From assembly GCA_009733775.1 (NCBI GenBank), contig WOGZ01000052.1, forward strand, positions 1 to 64,000: a stretch of DNA of 64,000 nucleotides. The letters run 5' to 3'. Source of the DNA: Alectoria sarmentosa. Lineage: Eukaryota > Ascomycota > Lecanoromycetes > Lecanorales > Parmeliaceae. Each line of letters starts with the position of its first letter. Positions within the stretch are counted from its first letter, which is position 1. Below, one piece after another: positions 1-12,118 of this stretch. The notes beneath the pieces are model-generated. The model was not told where the DNA came from, made no database searches, and saw nothing but the letters and a program-made list of their open reading frames with translations. The position numbers and the translations under genes are program-made.

Positions 1-25
1 GAAGAAGAAGAAGAAGAAGAAGAAG

Positions 26-55
<30 letters not shown>
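1..55. repeat. (GAA)n microsatellite
   Basis: A perfect trinucleotide GAA array of about 18 units runs from the window edge, so its true length is unknown. It lies in no supported gene. Confidence 0.95.
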
Positions 56-56
<1 letters not shown>

Positions 57-846
57 GGAAAAAAGGAAAGGACTTTCGCTTCCTCCTTCTTATCCTTCAT
101 CGGTCTCAGATTGTAGCTCCTCTTCAATATATCTGACCGTTGGTTTGTAACTTGTGCCCGTTGGTCAAATGCTGCTCTATTGTATCTGCTTGGTTGCACC
201 TCTGGCGACATTATATGTGGTCATATGCTGTATCATAAAAATAAAAGAGTTTGGGTTGCATTCCCAGATCCCATGTTGATATCTGTGCATGCCGAGCGTG
301 GAAGTCATTGAAGTACCCTTCTTGAGATTGATCGGGCATCATCTTCTGTCTTTGGTAAAGGAATAGATTCCAGCGACGAATCTGTATTTCTTTGTCCTTG
401 GGAAGTACAGGGCAGCCAACTGTAGGGCGACTCGGATGTTCTCGTGCTTGACGACTAATGAAATCATTGCCGATCTTGAATGAAAGCGTTGACCTAAAGA
501 GCACACCAAGTCGTTGACCTCTCCTGGTCGCTGTGCGTTCGTCATGGGTGCCATCTCGACGGGTGGCTTAAATTGCGGAAGGTGGAGTTGTTGCAAAGGT
601 TGGGTGGAGGAAAGAGGTCCGCCGTCGAAGCACGTACAATATTTCGAAGTCTAGCTCGATGTTTACTGAGAAACGTTTGTAGCTCGCACTCACCAACGAT
701 CAAGCACTCTCAATGACGTGCCAAGAGCAAAGAGCAACAATTATCTGATCATTGGTGTTCAAGTGATCCTAAAGCCTCCAATTTTGATCTGATGGTTGTC
801 AGTTTTCATAACTCCTGCATAAGGATAGTGTAAAATACCTTACTTT
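56..846. other. Intergenic DNA left of the hAT element
   Basis: Normal-composition DNA, in contrast to the AT-rich element that follows. Two overlapping minus-strand ORFs of 85 and 97 codons (339-596 and 211-504) lie in different frames. Neither has a recognisable domain, and no clean splice joins them. I saw no supportable gene. Confidence 0.5.
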
Positions 847-854
847 AAAGTAGG
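847..854. repeat. Left 8-bp target-site duplication of the hAT element
   Basis: AAAGTAGG lies directly outside the left terminal inverted repeat and is repeated exactly at 4956-4963, directly outside the right one. An 8-bp duplication is the hallmark of the hAT superfamily. Confidence 0.88.
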
Positions 855-1919
855 CTCTGTAGTAAAATTCATGAAATTCAGAATATTTTTTCGATATTCA
901 TACTCTGAATAGAATATTTAAGTCGTATTCATATTCATGAATATGAATATGAGTACTTATTCTGAATTATTTGAATTTTCTGAATTTTTACTACTATTTT
1001 TAGAAAATTTCTTTAAAAATCGCTTATATGATTATAATATACTATTTTTAGAAAAAAGTAATTAAAAATTCTAATAGAGAATAAATGATGTTATAACAAA
1101 AATATAAAAAAGTCTATGTTTTCATATATATTTAGAGATTTTCTTCTAAAAAACGACATTTTTAATTAAGAAATGTAAAAGTTAAGTTAATAATTCGAGA
1201 AATATAGCGAAAATCTTCGTTTAAATTATATTTTCTATCAAAATTAAATAAAATAATCGATATTGAAAAAATTCTATTTTTAACTTATATGATGTAATGA
1301 TCTTCGAATTAGTGAAACGATTATTTGAAAGTCTTTCTCGCTCATTTTCTTTTTGTTTCTTATATATTTTTGACCAATTTTCAAAGTCGTTATTTTCGCC
1401 CCAGATTTTGATTATATATATAATCAACTTCTGAAATCATAATTCATATCATTTTCGTTAATATAATGACTTTTTTAAAGTATAAAATCGATTTTCAATT
1501 ACCGTTGCTCGAAAAACAAGAATATTTTTTCAAAAAGAGGTTTTTCACACAAAATCTTCTTCCTTTTAAAGAAGAAAATGCTCGTCAAATATTTATATTA
1601 TGTTATTCATTATTTTATGATTTATTAATTATTTATAAAAAGAAATTCGATGCACGCGATGTCGATATAAAAAAATCGAAAAAGTCGATCTCAAATCGTA
1701 TAGTAACTATTTCGTTCATTATCGACACAATCATTTTATAATTTCAATCAAAAAAGAACTTTCAAAAGGGTTTCAATTATAAGGTATTTTCGCATATATT
1801 TTTCTTTCTTCATATAATCGTTTTTTAATTTTAAAAAAATAGTTTCTAAATCGAATCAATCGCAATCCTCGCTAAATCAATTCATTTAACACGATCAATT
1901 AACAAAACGACCCTTTAAA

Positions 1920-4140
1920 AATGCTTTAAATGAATTATTTACCGATTCAGGTTTCAAGAAAAAAGTATTGCATTTTTTTCTTGAAAACAATATATCTTTC
2001 AAAGTTTTACGTTCGAAATCCTTTCAAGACATGATTCGCTATTATCGAAAATAAGTTTTTATATTTTTTATATGTTTTTTAATGCAAATGACGAACATTT
2101 TCAATAATGATGCATCTGCGATTTATTACGAAACTTTTCGAAAAGAATTATCGATTCTTTTTATTCGAAATTTTCAATTCATCAAATCGGAATTACACGA
2201 TATTTTCACAAAATACAAATCGAAATTCTCTCTCACATTTGACTGTTGAAAAGCCGATAATCAAATCGAATATATGATTATTACGATTCATTATATCAAT
2301 AAAGATTGAAAATTAATTTCTAGACTTATTGATATGAAATCACTCGAAGAATCTCATAACGCCGAATATTTGCAAAAGATTTTAGATCATGTTTTGAGAT
2401 CTTATGAAGTCGAAGATAAGATACAATCGTATGTTTTTTTTTTTTCTTTTTTTTTATCATTTTTTGTTTTTTCGTTCTTTTTTTTAAATTTTATTTATAA
2501 TTTTTTTTAATTTTATAACGGATAAAGCGGCTGCAAATTTATTTTTTGCAAAATCCTTTCGAATCGATTATAAACGTCAATATCACGAAGATATTTATAT
2601 TATCGAATGCGTGATTCACACGTTTAATAACGTTATGAGTGATGTATTAAATTGATTACTTTCAAAAAACAAAGACGATTAAATCATTTCGAATTATATC
2701 AATCTTCAATCAGTCGATCTAGACGCAGAAGATGAACAAGTATCACGATGTAAGTTTTTTTTTTTTAAATTTTTTAAATTTTTAATAATAATTCTTTTTT
2801 AGCATTATATCCCTTTCGAAAAATTCGACTTCTCGTTACGATATTCAAATATCAATCAAAAAATCGACGTGCGTTGAAATAACAAATCGACGCTCATCAT
2901 ATCAAAGATTCACATCCGTTGAAAATCGATTAATTTTTTTATTTATTTTATCTCATTTTTTATTAATTGAATTTTAAATAAAGACGTTCGTTGAAATTCA
3001 ACTCACGATTTACTCAAAGAATTTCTCAATAATTGATTTACAATTGAAACGACAATCGAAATATCGAAAAACATCATCGATAAAGAACGATTTCGTTTCA
3101 CAAACGAAGAAATCGTTTATATACGATAAACATTCGAAATCTTTCAGATTTTCACAAAACTTTCGATTATTCTTCAAGGATCAAAATATCCGACAATCGA
3201 ATACGTATTTCCATACGTATATCAGGTTCGAACGAAACTCACAAACAAGTATAACAATTCAAACCTCGTATGTTTTTTGTCTTTTTTTCTATTTTTTTTT
3301 TAAAAACCCTTTTTTTTTTCAAAAAACTTTTTTCTTTTTCTCTTTTTGTTTTTCTCTTTCTCTTTTTTGTTTGTTATTAATAAAAAAAAAGAATCCAATT
3401 CTTCGAAATGCTTGTTATCGAGGTATTCAAAAACTCGATAAATGATTTCCAAAATTCGATGCAAATAAGTGGAAATTTATTTATCGAAATACGTTTTTCG
3501 GCATTATTCTCGATCCTCGATTTCGAAACAAACGATTCACAAGTTGAGGTCTTACGAACGCAGAAATTCGAATTGTTATCGAAGAATTCAAAATTGAATT
3601 CGAAAGGTATATATATTTTTTTATACATTTTTTAAAATTAAATATATTAATTTATCAAAATAGAACGAAAATCGAAATCGTTATCGAAAATCCCATATCA
3701 CAATCAGATGAATCACGACCTGATTTATATGAGGATACGAGTTCAAAGGATGAAATATTTGTCGATCCAAATATTGTTCCAAATATCGTCGTCGAAAGAT
3801 CCGAATTCGAAAAATATTTCGATGAAAATCTTTCACATTTCAAGGTATGTACTTTATATATTATTTATTTTAATTTTTTAATAAATTATTTATATATTAT
3901 AGATCAAATCACTCGATTTTTGAAAAGATCGAATTAAGGATTTTCCGATTTTAGCTCGATTAACCCGAATTTATCTCGCTATTCCCGTTAATTCCGCGCC
4001 TTCGAAATTTATTTTTTCGCAAGCCGATGATATTATTACGAAAAAACGTAATAAAATAAATTTCGAAATGGTCAGATGAATTATGTTATTGAAAAATTGA
4101 GGTGTTATTGAAGATATCGACGATTTATTCGACGAAGAAA
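1920..4140 (+). pseudogene. hAT transposase, mutated and spliced remnant
   Basis: Recognisable blocks occur in order on the plus strand. Block 1 (1930-2055) resembles the region before the catalytic core. Block 2 (2231-2430) contains LTFDC-stop-KADNQIEYM followed by IHYINKD-stop-KLISRL, matching the hAT 'T.D.Wts' and 'HyI..dWkl' motifs. Block 3 (2515-2740) has TDKAAANL and IYIIECVIHTFNNVM, the 'tDNa' and 'CfaHilNLvv' motifs. Block 4 (3903-4140) is the dimerisation domain, with FPILARLTRIYLAIPVNSAP and IFSQADDIITKKRN. A plausible intron lies at about 2750-2806 (GTAAGT to TTTTTTAG). Six tryptophan positions read TGA, and a few TAA codons also interrupt the frame. It cannot encode a working protein under the standard code. 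Confidence 0.85.
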
Positions 4141-4449
4141 AATCTTCAAATCAATAAATTACTCGAATTATCGATATATATTCAACATATATACTCGTAT
4201 ATAATACTATATAATACATTTAACACTCTTTCAACTTATAATCTCTTTATTTTTTTCTCAATTTTTTGTATAAATACTTTTAAAGCTTATTATATATAAA
4301 ATTAAAAATAAACTTAATATGCTTCTTAAATTTTATCAAAACTAATTACTATTATTAATTTAATTAAATTATTTAAATTAATAAACCTAAAAATGAATTA
4401 ACTTTTTTATGGTTTTTTATAAATCTTTTCGTTAAAGATTTAAAAAAAC

Positions 4450-4521
4450 TATTATTATTATTATTAATAATAATAATAATAACAAAAATAATGATAATAA
4501 TAATAATAATAACAACAATAA
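4450..4521. repeat. (ATT)n/(AAT)n microsatellite inside the hAT element
   Basis: ATT repeats run into AAT repeats with a few interruptions, forming an inverted simple repeat near the element's 3' end. Confidence 0.8.
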
Positions 4522-4955
4522 TTATAACAAAGCTTACTTTTTATGTTATTAAAGATAATATTTTTTATTAAATGTTTTACTTTTCTTTGAATTTTTATAA
4601 AACTCATTTTTTGAAAGTTTTAAAAGTTTATTTTTAATAAAACGTTTGTATTTAAGTTTTATCGTATATTTTAATAGTTAAATATATAATATTTCTTATT
4701 TTAGTATTTATGAATAATGTATTTAAATGATTTTTTTTTGATTTTTTTTGATTTTTTTTGAAATCTTTATTAAATTTGAAGTTTTTTAATATTTTATATA
4801 AATATTATAAATATTCTGAATTTATTCTAAATATTCATATTCAAAATTCATATTCTGAATTTTTATGAATATGAAAACCCATATTCATACTCTGAATATA
4901 TTCTGAATTTTTATTCAGAATAAATTCAGAATATGAATTTTTTGTGACTACAGAG

Positions 4956-4963
4956 AAAGTAGG
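4956..4963. repeat. Right 8-bp target-site duplication of the hAT element
   Basis: AAAGTAGG, identical to 847-854, follows directly after the right terminal repeat ending ACTACAGAG. Confidence 0.88.
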
Positions 4964-5515
4964 TACTTAGTAATGCTCGGCTCGGGGCTGCAATGTCCGC
5001 GCGCAAAATAAGTATAGACTTTCGGCACGGACTTTTTTTTCTGCCGAGAGCCTAAAGTCCGTGATATGACGGCATGACTTTGGCCAAATCAAATGGACAT
5101 GGAAAGAAATGAAAAACCGTTAGGAGAAATATGCATGAAATATGCATTGCAAGGCGCTACGAGCATCATGCTTTCCATTGCCATGTTTTATTGGCTCATT
5201 TGCCTCAACAATTCGGCATGGCGAGCGGATAGCCTATCACAATCCACTGTGTACTTATCGGACCCTTCTGTTTGCTGATGGTATTTAATGGTATTGAGGT
5301 TCGATTCCTAATGGCGCTGGTACAATGCTGTAGCTGTTTCTTTATTTCTCCTTCTCCTTGAGATATTTATCATCCACCCAAAGGCATCAATCCCATCCGT
5401 CTTGGCATCTTCCTGTTCCTTCAGTGACCATGTCAGACTCGGACTGCACGACAAATCTGCGTCCGAGGCGAATTATGAAAACATAACTTCTATTTCACTC
5501 AATCATCGACCAACG

Positions 5516-5560
5516 CTTCCTTCCTCCTTCCTCCTTCCTCCTTCTTCCTTCCCTGGCCCA
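5516..5560 (+). promoter_or_regulatory. Pyrimidine-rich 5' leader tract of the PDR transporter gene
   Basis: A CT-rich run of repeated CTTCCTC units ends about ten bases before the chosen ATG at 5569. Such pyrimidine tracts are typical of fungal promoters and leaders near the transcription start. The 613 bp between the hAT end and the ATG is the only upstream DNA of normal composition. Confidence 0.5.
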
Positions 5561-5568
5561 ACGTCAAC

Positions 5569-8500
5569 ATGTCTTCCTCGCTCGAGCCCGAGAGGCCACA
5601 CTTATCCGAGCATGGAGCTTGGCCTTCAGCATCTGCGAATAGCTTTCGCCAGGAGTATCTTGCTCCTGCAGACGGCTTACATACTCATACATCCCCAGAC
5701 TGTAACCCCTTAGTAGCTAATGCCTCCTCGGACGACATCCATTCATCCTCCGATCCCAATGGCGGAAAACTCGCAGCAACGGAAGCAGGACATTTTTCAA
5801 GCGACGACAAGACCGCCATACCCTCTCCTGCCGACTCGCAGCCCGAAGCTGTGCCTACTACTCTATTCGCCGCACCTGCCGAACCGGCACCACCCCTCAG
5901 AGAAAGCCAGTTGATAGAAAACGAAAAGGAAGACGAGGTTGGGGGTTTCGCACCCATCAAGACTGCCGCATCAAACAAGCCGGCTGGTCACCCAGGCATA
6001 CAATCTCGAACATCGAGTCGAATGACGGAGGATGACCTTTTCAAGACATTGAGCAGGAGAAAGACAAATCAAAGCGATCGACAGGGCTCGTTCATGACCG
6101 AAGATGAGGCGAGTGCGGCAGGGGATGAGCAGGCTGAGATTGAGAGACTGATGTCACGAATGTTCGGGAAGGATCGACAAGCAAACTCGGAAGATGAGAA
6201 GACCAGACATGTCGGCTTGGTATTCAGGAACCTCACGGTCAAAGGAATGGGACTGGGTGCTGCATTGCAGCCAACCTTGGCCGATCCGTTCCTTGGAATT
6301 CCGAGGAAAATAGCAGCTCTTTTCACTGCAGGACCAAAGAAGGTCGCAGGGAAGCCACCAATCAGGACCATCTTGAACGATTTCACCGGGTGTGTACGTC
6401 CTGGCGAAATGCTACTGGTGCTCGGGCGTCCTGGGTCTGGCTGCTCGACGTTCCTGAAAGTGTTGGCAAATCAAAGATTCGGATATGAGAGCATTGATGG
6501 GGATGTCACGTACGGTGGGACCGATGCGAAGACTATGGGCAAACATTATCGTGGGGAAGTCGTATACAATCCCGAAGACGACCTACACTACGCTACGTTG
6601 TCGGTCAAAAATACACTAGAATTCGCCTTGAAGACCCGAACGCCCGGAAAAGAATCTCGCAACGAAGGTGAAAGTCGAGCCGAATACGTCAAGGAGTTTC
6701 TCCGTGTTGTATCAAAGCTTTTCTGGATCGAGCATACTATGAACACCAAAGTAGGAAACGAGTTCGTGCGAGGTGTGTCAGGAGGAGAGAAGAAGCGTGT
6801 CAGTATCGCGGAAGCCATGATCACCAAGGCCAGCACTCAATGCTGGGACAATTCTACTAGAGGACTTGATGCTAGCACTGCCCTTGAATACGTGCAGTCT
6901 TTGCGCTCGCTGACTAACATGGCCCACATATCGACCTCTGTCGCGCTTTATCAAGCTGGCGAGAGTCTGTACGATCTGTTCGACAAAGTAGTTCTGATAG
7001 ACGAAGGCAAATGCCTTTACTATGGACCCACTGAAGAGGCTGCTGCTTATTTCGAGGACCTTGGCTTCCTTCGACCACAGCGCTGGACGACCGCTGACTT
7101 TCTCACCTCAGTCACCGACCCCCATGAGCGTCAAACAAGAGAAGGCTACGAACATCGCATTCCACGATCGGCGGACCAATTCGAGGCTGCTTACAAGAGA
7201 AGTGCAATATTCCAGGGTAACGTCCGCGACATTGAGTCGTTCGAACAACAGGCCGAACAGCAGAGGCAATATCGCCTGGCGGCTGCAACCAAAGCTACAA
7301 AGGAGAAGAATTACACCCTTTCATATTACCAGCAGGTTTTGGCTTGCACTCATCGTCAATTCCTAGTTATGATTGGAGATAAGCAATCTCTTGGAGGCAA
7401 ATGGGGTGGTATCCTCTTTCAAGCTCTCATTGTCGGTTCTCTGTTCTTTAACATGCCCAAGACCTCGTCCGGGGTCTTCGAGCGTGGAGGTGTCATGTTC
7501 TTCATGTTGCTCTTCAATGCGTTGCTTGCTCTAGCGGAGCTGACATCTGCCTTCTCGAGCCGACCAATTTTACTCAAGCATAAAAGCTTGTAAGTTTCGT
7601 TTGCAACGAATCTGAACTACTCATACTGATACCATCGTAAGCTCATTCTATCGGCCTTCGGCTTACGCTATCGCTCAAACGGTTGTCGATATTCCTCTCG
7701 TGCTCATCCAAGTCACTATATTCGACGTTGTTGTATACTTTATGTCGAATCTATCGAGGACACCTTCGCAATTCTTCATCAGCTTGCTCATCTTATGGAT
7801 CATCACAATGACGATGTACTCGTTCTTCCGATCTTTGGGGGCACTTTGCAAATCTTTGGATACGGCGACTCGTTTGACTGGCGTCGCTATCCAAGCGCTG
7901 ATTGTCTACACTGGTTATTTGATCCCTCCACAGAAGATGCACCCTTGGTTCAAATGGCTTATTTGGTGCAATCCTGTGCAGTATGGGTTTGAGGCCCTAA
8001 TGTCCAACGAGTTTTACAATTTGGAGATCCAGTGTGTTCCGCCTTATATAGTTCCCGAAGGGCCAGGCGCGACCACTCAATACCAGTCCTGTCTCCTTCA
8101 AGGAAGCCAACCTGGGTCGACCACCGTCAGCGGAGCGGACTATATTCAGACTGCATTCACATATAAGCGAGACCATCTCTGGCGTGATTTTGGTATCATT
8201 GCAGGATTTTGGATCTTCTTCGTTGTGCTCACGATGATCGGTATGGAGCTACAGAAGCCAAATGCAGGGGGGGGAGCCGTAACTATTTTCAAACGTGGCC
8301 AAGCCCCCAAATCTGTGGCGCAGGCTATGGACAACGGCAATATACCCGAGGATGAGGAGAAACAACTTGCTACTGCAGGGGACGAGAAACTTGCTACAGA
8401 AGATTCGACCAGCTCGAATTCCGAAACTGTTAAAGGTGTTGCTAAGAACGATTCCATTTTCACGTTCACAAACGTTAATTATACGATACCATACGAAAAG

Positions 8501-10494
8501 GGCGAAAGGAAGCTATTGAATCACGTCCAAGGTTTTGTTAGGCCAGGCAAACTAACGGCGCTCATGGGTTCTTCAGGTGCCGGCAAGACCACGCTTCTCA
8601 ATACTCTAGCCCAGAGGATCAACTTTGGCGTGGTGACTGGGGACTTTTTAGTCGATGGAAGACCTTTACCCAGATCCTTTCAAAGAGCTACTGGGTTTGC
8701 TGAGCAAATGGATGTCCACGAACCCACCGCTACGATTCGAGAGGCATTACGTTTCTCAGCACTTCTACGACAGCCGAAAGAGGTGCCAATCGAGGAAAAA
8801 TACGAATATTGTGAACGAATTATTGACCTGCTCGAGATGCGAAATATCGCTGGAGCTACAATTGGCAAGACAGGTGCAGGATTGAATCAAGAACAGCGCA
8901 AACGAGTGACCATTGGTGTCGAGCTTGCTAGCAAACCAGAACTTCTCATGTTCCTGGACGAGCCTACGTCAGGATTAGACTCTGGAGCGGCTTTCAATAT
9001 TATCCGCTTCCTTCGCAAGCTAGCAGATAGTGGTCAGGCCTTGCTTGTCACCATCCATCAACCTTCCAGCGTTCTCTTCGAATACTTTGACGAACTCATC
9101 TTACTGAAGTCTGGAGGTCATGTGGTCTATCACGGAGAGCTCGGCAAAGACTCTCGTCGCCTAATCGACTATTTCGAGCGCAATGGTGCACACAAGTGTC
9201 CTCCTCGCGCCAATCCTGCCGAGTACATGCTCGAATCCATCGGCGCTGGCGATCCTACATACAAGGGTAAAGACTGGGGTGAGGTGTGGGCTTCGTCACC
9301 GGAACATGACGAGCGTACAAATGATATCCAATCGATGATCAGCTCTCGACGAAACGCATCCGTAGGAGAAGGCACTAGAGACGATCGTGAATACGCTATG
9401 CCGCTCGGCACGCAAGTCTACACTGTCGTACATCGCTGTTTCGTTGCTTACTGGCGAGATCCGGATTACATGATTGGAAAGTTCATGCTGCACATTGTCA
9501 CCGGTCTTTTCAACACCTTCACATTCTACCACGTCGGAAACGAAACCATCGACATGCAGTCACGCCTCTTCTCCGTCTTCATGACTCTCACCATCGCACC
9601 ACCTCTGATACAGCAATTGCAGCCAAAGTATCTGCACTTCCGCAACGTTTACAAATCTCGCGAGGCGAATTCGAAGATATACTCGTGGTTCGCTTTCACC
9701 TGTGGTGCTGTTCTGGTTGAGATCCCATATTCTCTTGTTGCAGGAACTATCTACTTCAACTGCTGGTGGTGGGGCGCCGTGGGCCGTGGCTCTGGCAGGT
9801 TCGAAAGCGCATACACGTGGATGTTGCTCATGCTTTTCGAGCTCTTTTACGTTGGCTTCGGCCAAGCGATCGCTTCGTTCTCGCCGAATGATTTGCTAGC
9901 TTCTCTTCTCGTACCTATCTTCTTCCTCTTCGTCGTCTCCTTCTGTGGTGTCGTCGTGCCATACGTTGCTCTACCTCATGTAAGTCATTGCCTCCACCAT
10001 TCATACCATCAATTTCTGCGGTATGTATTGCTAACACGACCTGCTCTAACCAGTTCTGGCAAGCGTGGATGTACCAATTGACGCCATTCCACTACCTGCT
10101 CGAAGGATTTCTCTCTGTCGCTACACACGACCGCCCCGTCATCTGCTCCTCTACTGAATTCGCTCGTTTCTCTCCTCCACCCGGCCAAACATGCCAATCC
10201 TACACGGCCGCCTTCATTGCCCAAGCGGGAGGCTATGTGCAAAACGGCAGCAACGGGCTTTGCGAGTTCTGTCAATACGCTACGGGGGATGAGTTCGCGG
10301 CGGGTTTCAATGTCTACTACACCCACAAGTGGTTGGATTATGGCGTCTTCTGGGCCTTTTGCGCGTTCAACTTCATCGTGGTGTTCATCTGCTCCTGGCT
10401 TTACCTTGGAGGGATGAAGAAGATTAAGAGATCATTCAGTCCGGCTGCGAGGAAGCAGAGAAAGGCGGCGCAGGTGCAGAGTGAGAAGGCCTGA
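5569..10494 (+). CDS. PDR-type (ABCG full-size) ABC drug-efflux transporter
   Basis: Plasma-membrane ATP-driven exporter of the fungal pleiotropic drug resistance family (CDR1/PDR5-like), expected to expel azoles and other toxic hydrophobic compounds. Model: join(5569..7589, 7642..9979, 10054..10494), 1599 aa, in phase throughout and of normal family length. Layout is (NBD-TMD)x2. NBD1 has the fungal-type Walker A GRPGSGCST near residue 286, signature VSGGEKKRVS near 403 and degenerate Walker B CWDNSTRGLD near 424. NBD2 has canonical GSSGAGKTT near 985, the degenerate signature LNQEQRKRV near 1087 and LDEPTSGLD near 1111. Such asymmetric sites are normal in this family. HKSFSFYRPSAYAIAQ spans the first splice. 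A hAT remnant lies 613 bp upstream and could influence expression (inference). The exact substrate cannot be told from sequence. Confidence 0.95.
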
Positions 10495-11850
10495 TGATCT
10501 TGAGCCTCGCCAACGGGCGACTCTCGGCATTTCCTCCCACTGGAGGTTTTAATGCGTATATATTATATGGATAGACATTCTCCGCATAGCGGTCGTGAGG
10601 ACAGCAATTATATAATGTTTCAAACAGGACCGTCTCATCGATTCTTCTGAAGAGATCATTCCTGACAGGCACCCGGTGTTGGGTATTTCAATTCCGCGCC
10701 GGCTTTCCCACTCCACGGAAAGGCTCTTGCCACCATTCATTCCACCCGACATTCGTGCAACAAGAGTAAGAGCAAGCAAGCAAACGCCCATCCAATCAGC
10801 TTCCATCCCTGCCTGCATCCATTGCCGCCCTCTCCGTCTCCTCCCTCCACCCCCGGCATTCGGACTTCGCCGCCGTTGTTGCTGCTTTTCCTGGCCTTTC
10901 TTCGTATTGATTGATTGTAAAGCGATGGGTCGATTATACTAGTAAGTATGTAGTGTTCTTTTGTGTTTTATATATTGAGAGTTGTTTGTATGCGATGTAG
11001 TTTAGGGCGTTTGGATGATGTGGATGAGATGTGAACAACAATTGAAACGTGAACTGTTTATAGAAGGGATACTGGCTATGTCTCGTTTTTTTATTGTTTT
11101 ACATACAAGGAGAGATACGGGAGCTCCTGCCGCCGGGTGAACGACAGGAGGCCCAGGCGAACCCTTGAGGAAAGGCACCTTTGATCCCCCCCGTCCGACA
11201 AACACACCCCTTGGAATCGTCAACAGTTGACGATGATCCTCTTTCGAGAGGGCATCACCCACCATCAATAGTTACGTCGGTAAAATAAATACCCTCTCGT
11301 CGCTTCTCTCGCTTGGGAAATATTCGGGACAAGAAATTTATGCAGTCGTTGTTTCAATCAATCACAAGGACAGGGATGGAATGAAAGAGGGATGGATTCA
11401 TTTCATTTCGCCGTGTATTCTCCCGCGCTTTTTTTTTTCATCCTTTTCCTCCGTTTTTTATCCTCGTACCCCCCTGAGATATATCCGTAAATGGATCATT
11501 GTGTCCTCCATCCTTTTACCCAATCGAGTACCCCTTGTAAATGAAATGAATGAACCGAATTGAAGAGATATCGATAGCGTTCTGGGTGTTTGTTTCGTGA
11601 AGTTTGGAAGTGCGGTGGCTTATAAAAAAAACCCGTCAATTTTCGATCGCGATGACTGTTTGTCCAAGGCGTCGTCGTCGTCGTTGTCAAAAACGTCGTA
11701 ATAATCGCGCTCAAGATGCGAAAAGCTAGCTGTACGAACGGACTCAAACTTCAAAACCCGATATATGTACTGGGAAGTCGAGCGGATTAGGTGGGGGGTC
11801 TCTCGGCTCTCCTACTGTGTAAAAGGTTCGTAGCCAGCACCACGTACAAA
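10495..11850. other. Intergenic DNA after the PDR gene
   Basis: Probable 3' UTR followed by non-coding DNA. Short ORFs on both strands lack domains, splice-compatible neighbours and normal codon use. No gene is supported. Confidence 0.6.
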
Positions 11851-12100
11851 TAGCTTGTGTACAGCTTGTATACAGCTTGTGTGATGTACAGCTTGTGTAC
11901 AGCTTGTGAATAGCTTGTGCAGTGTATAACTTGTGTACAGCTTGTATACAGCTTGTGTAATGTATAGTTTGTGGACAGCTTGTGTAGAGCTTCTGTACAG
12001 CTTGTATACCGCTTGTGTAGAGCTTCTGTACAGCTTGTATACAGCTCGTGTACAGCTTGTATACCGCTCGTGTGCTGTGTAGAGCTTGTGTAGAGCTTGG
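11851..12100. repeat. Imperfect 11-bp minisatellite
   Basis: About twenty degenerate tandem copies of an 11-bp unit close to GTACAGCTTGT, with variants TATACAGCTTG, GTAGAGCTTCT and GTATACCGCTT. A few copies carry a short extra GTGATGT-type insert. The array ends in a CAGTGG triplet-like run at about 12101-12118. It lies in non-coding DNA. Confidence 0.85.
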
Positions 12101-12118
12101 GCAGTGGCAGTGGCAGTG

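Larger units (their letters stand above)
855..4955 (+). mobile_element. Decayed hAT-superfamily DNA transposon
   Basis: A 4.1-kb block of extreme AT richness has ends that can be read directly. Both termini start with the 9-bp inverted repeat CTCTGTAGT, followed by a weaker AAATTCAT-type match. They are flanked by a perfect 8-bp duplication AAAGTAGG. Subterminal regions (about 885-960 and 4800-4945) carry many short copies of ATATTCAT and TTCTGAAT in both orientations, like transposase-binding repeats. The interior (about 1920-4140, plus strand) translates in pieces into hAT transposase blocks, including the C-terminal dimerisation domain, but is broken by stops. The element is therefore immobile by itself. 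Its composition is unlike both flanks, consistent with repeat-directed C-to-T mutation. Confidence 0.87.

Noticed and set aside
855..4955. The AT-rich block as a mitochondrial insertion or a gene using TGA as Trp.
   Set aside because: TIRs, the 8-bp duplication and transposase blocks identify a hAT element, and additional TAA stops remain even if TGA is read as Trp.
5295..5320. GGTTCGATTCC resembles a tRNA B box.
   Set aside because: The flanking bases do not form a proper T stem, and no A box, anticodon arm or acceptor stem lies at the right distance upstream.
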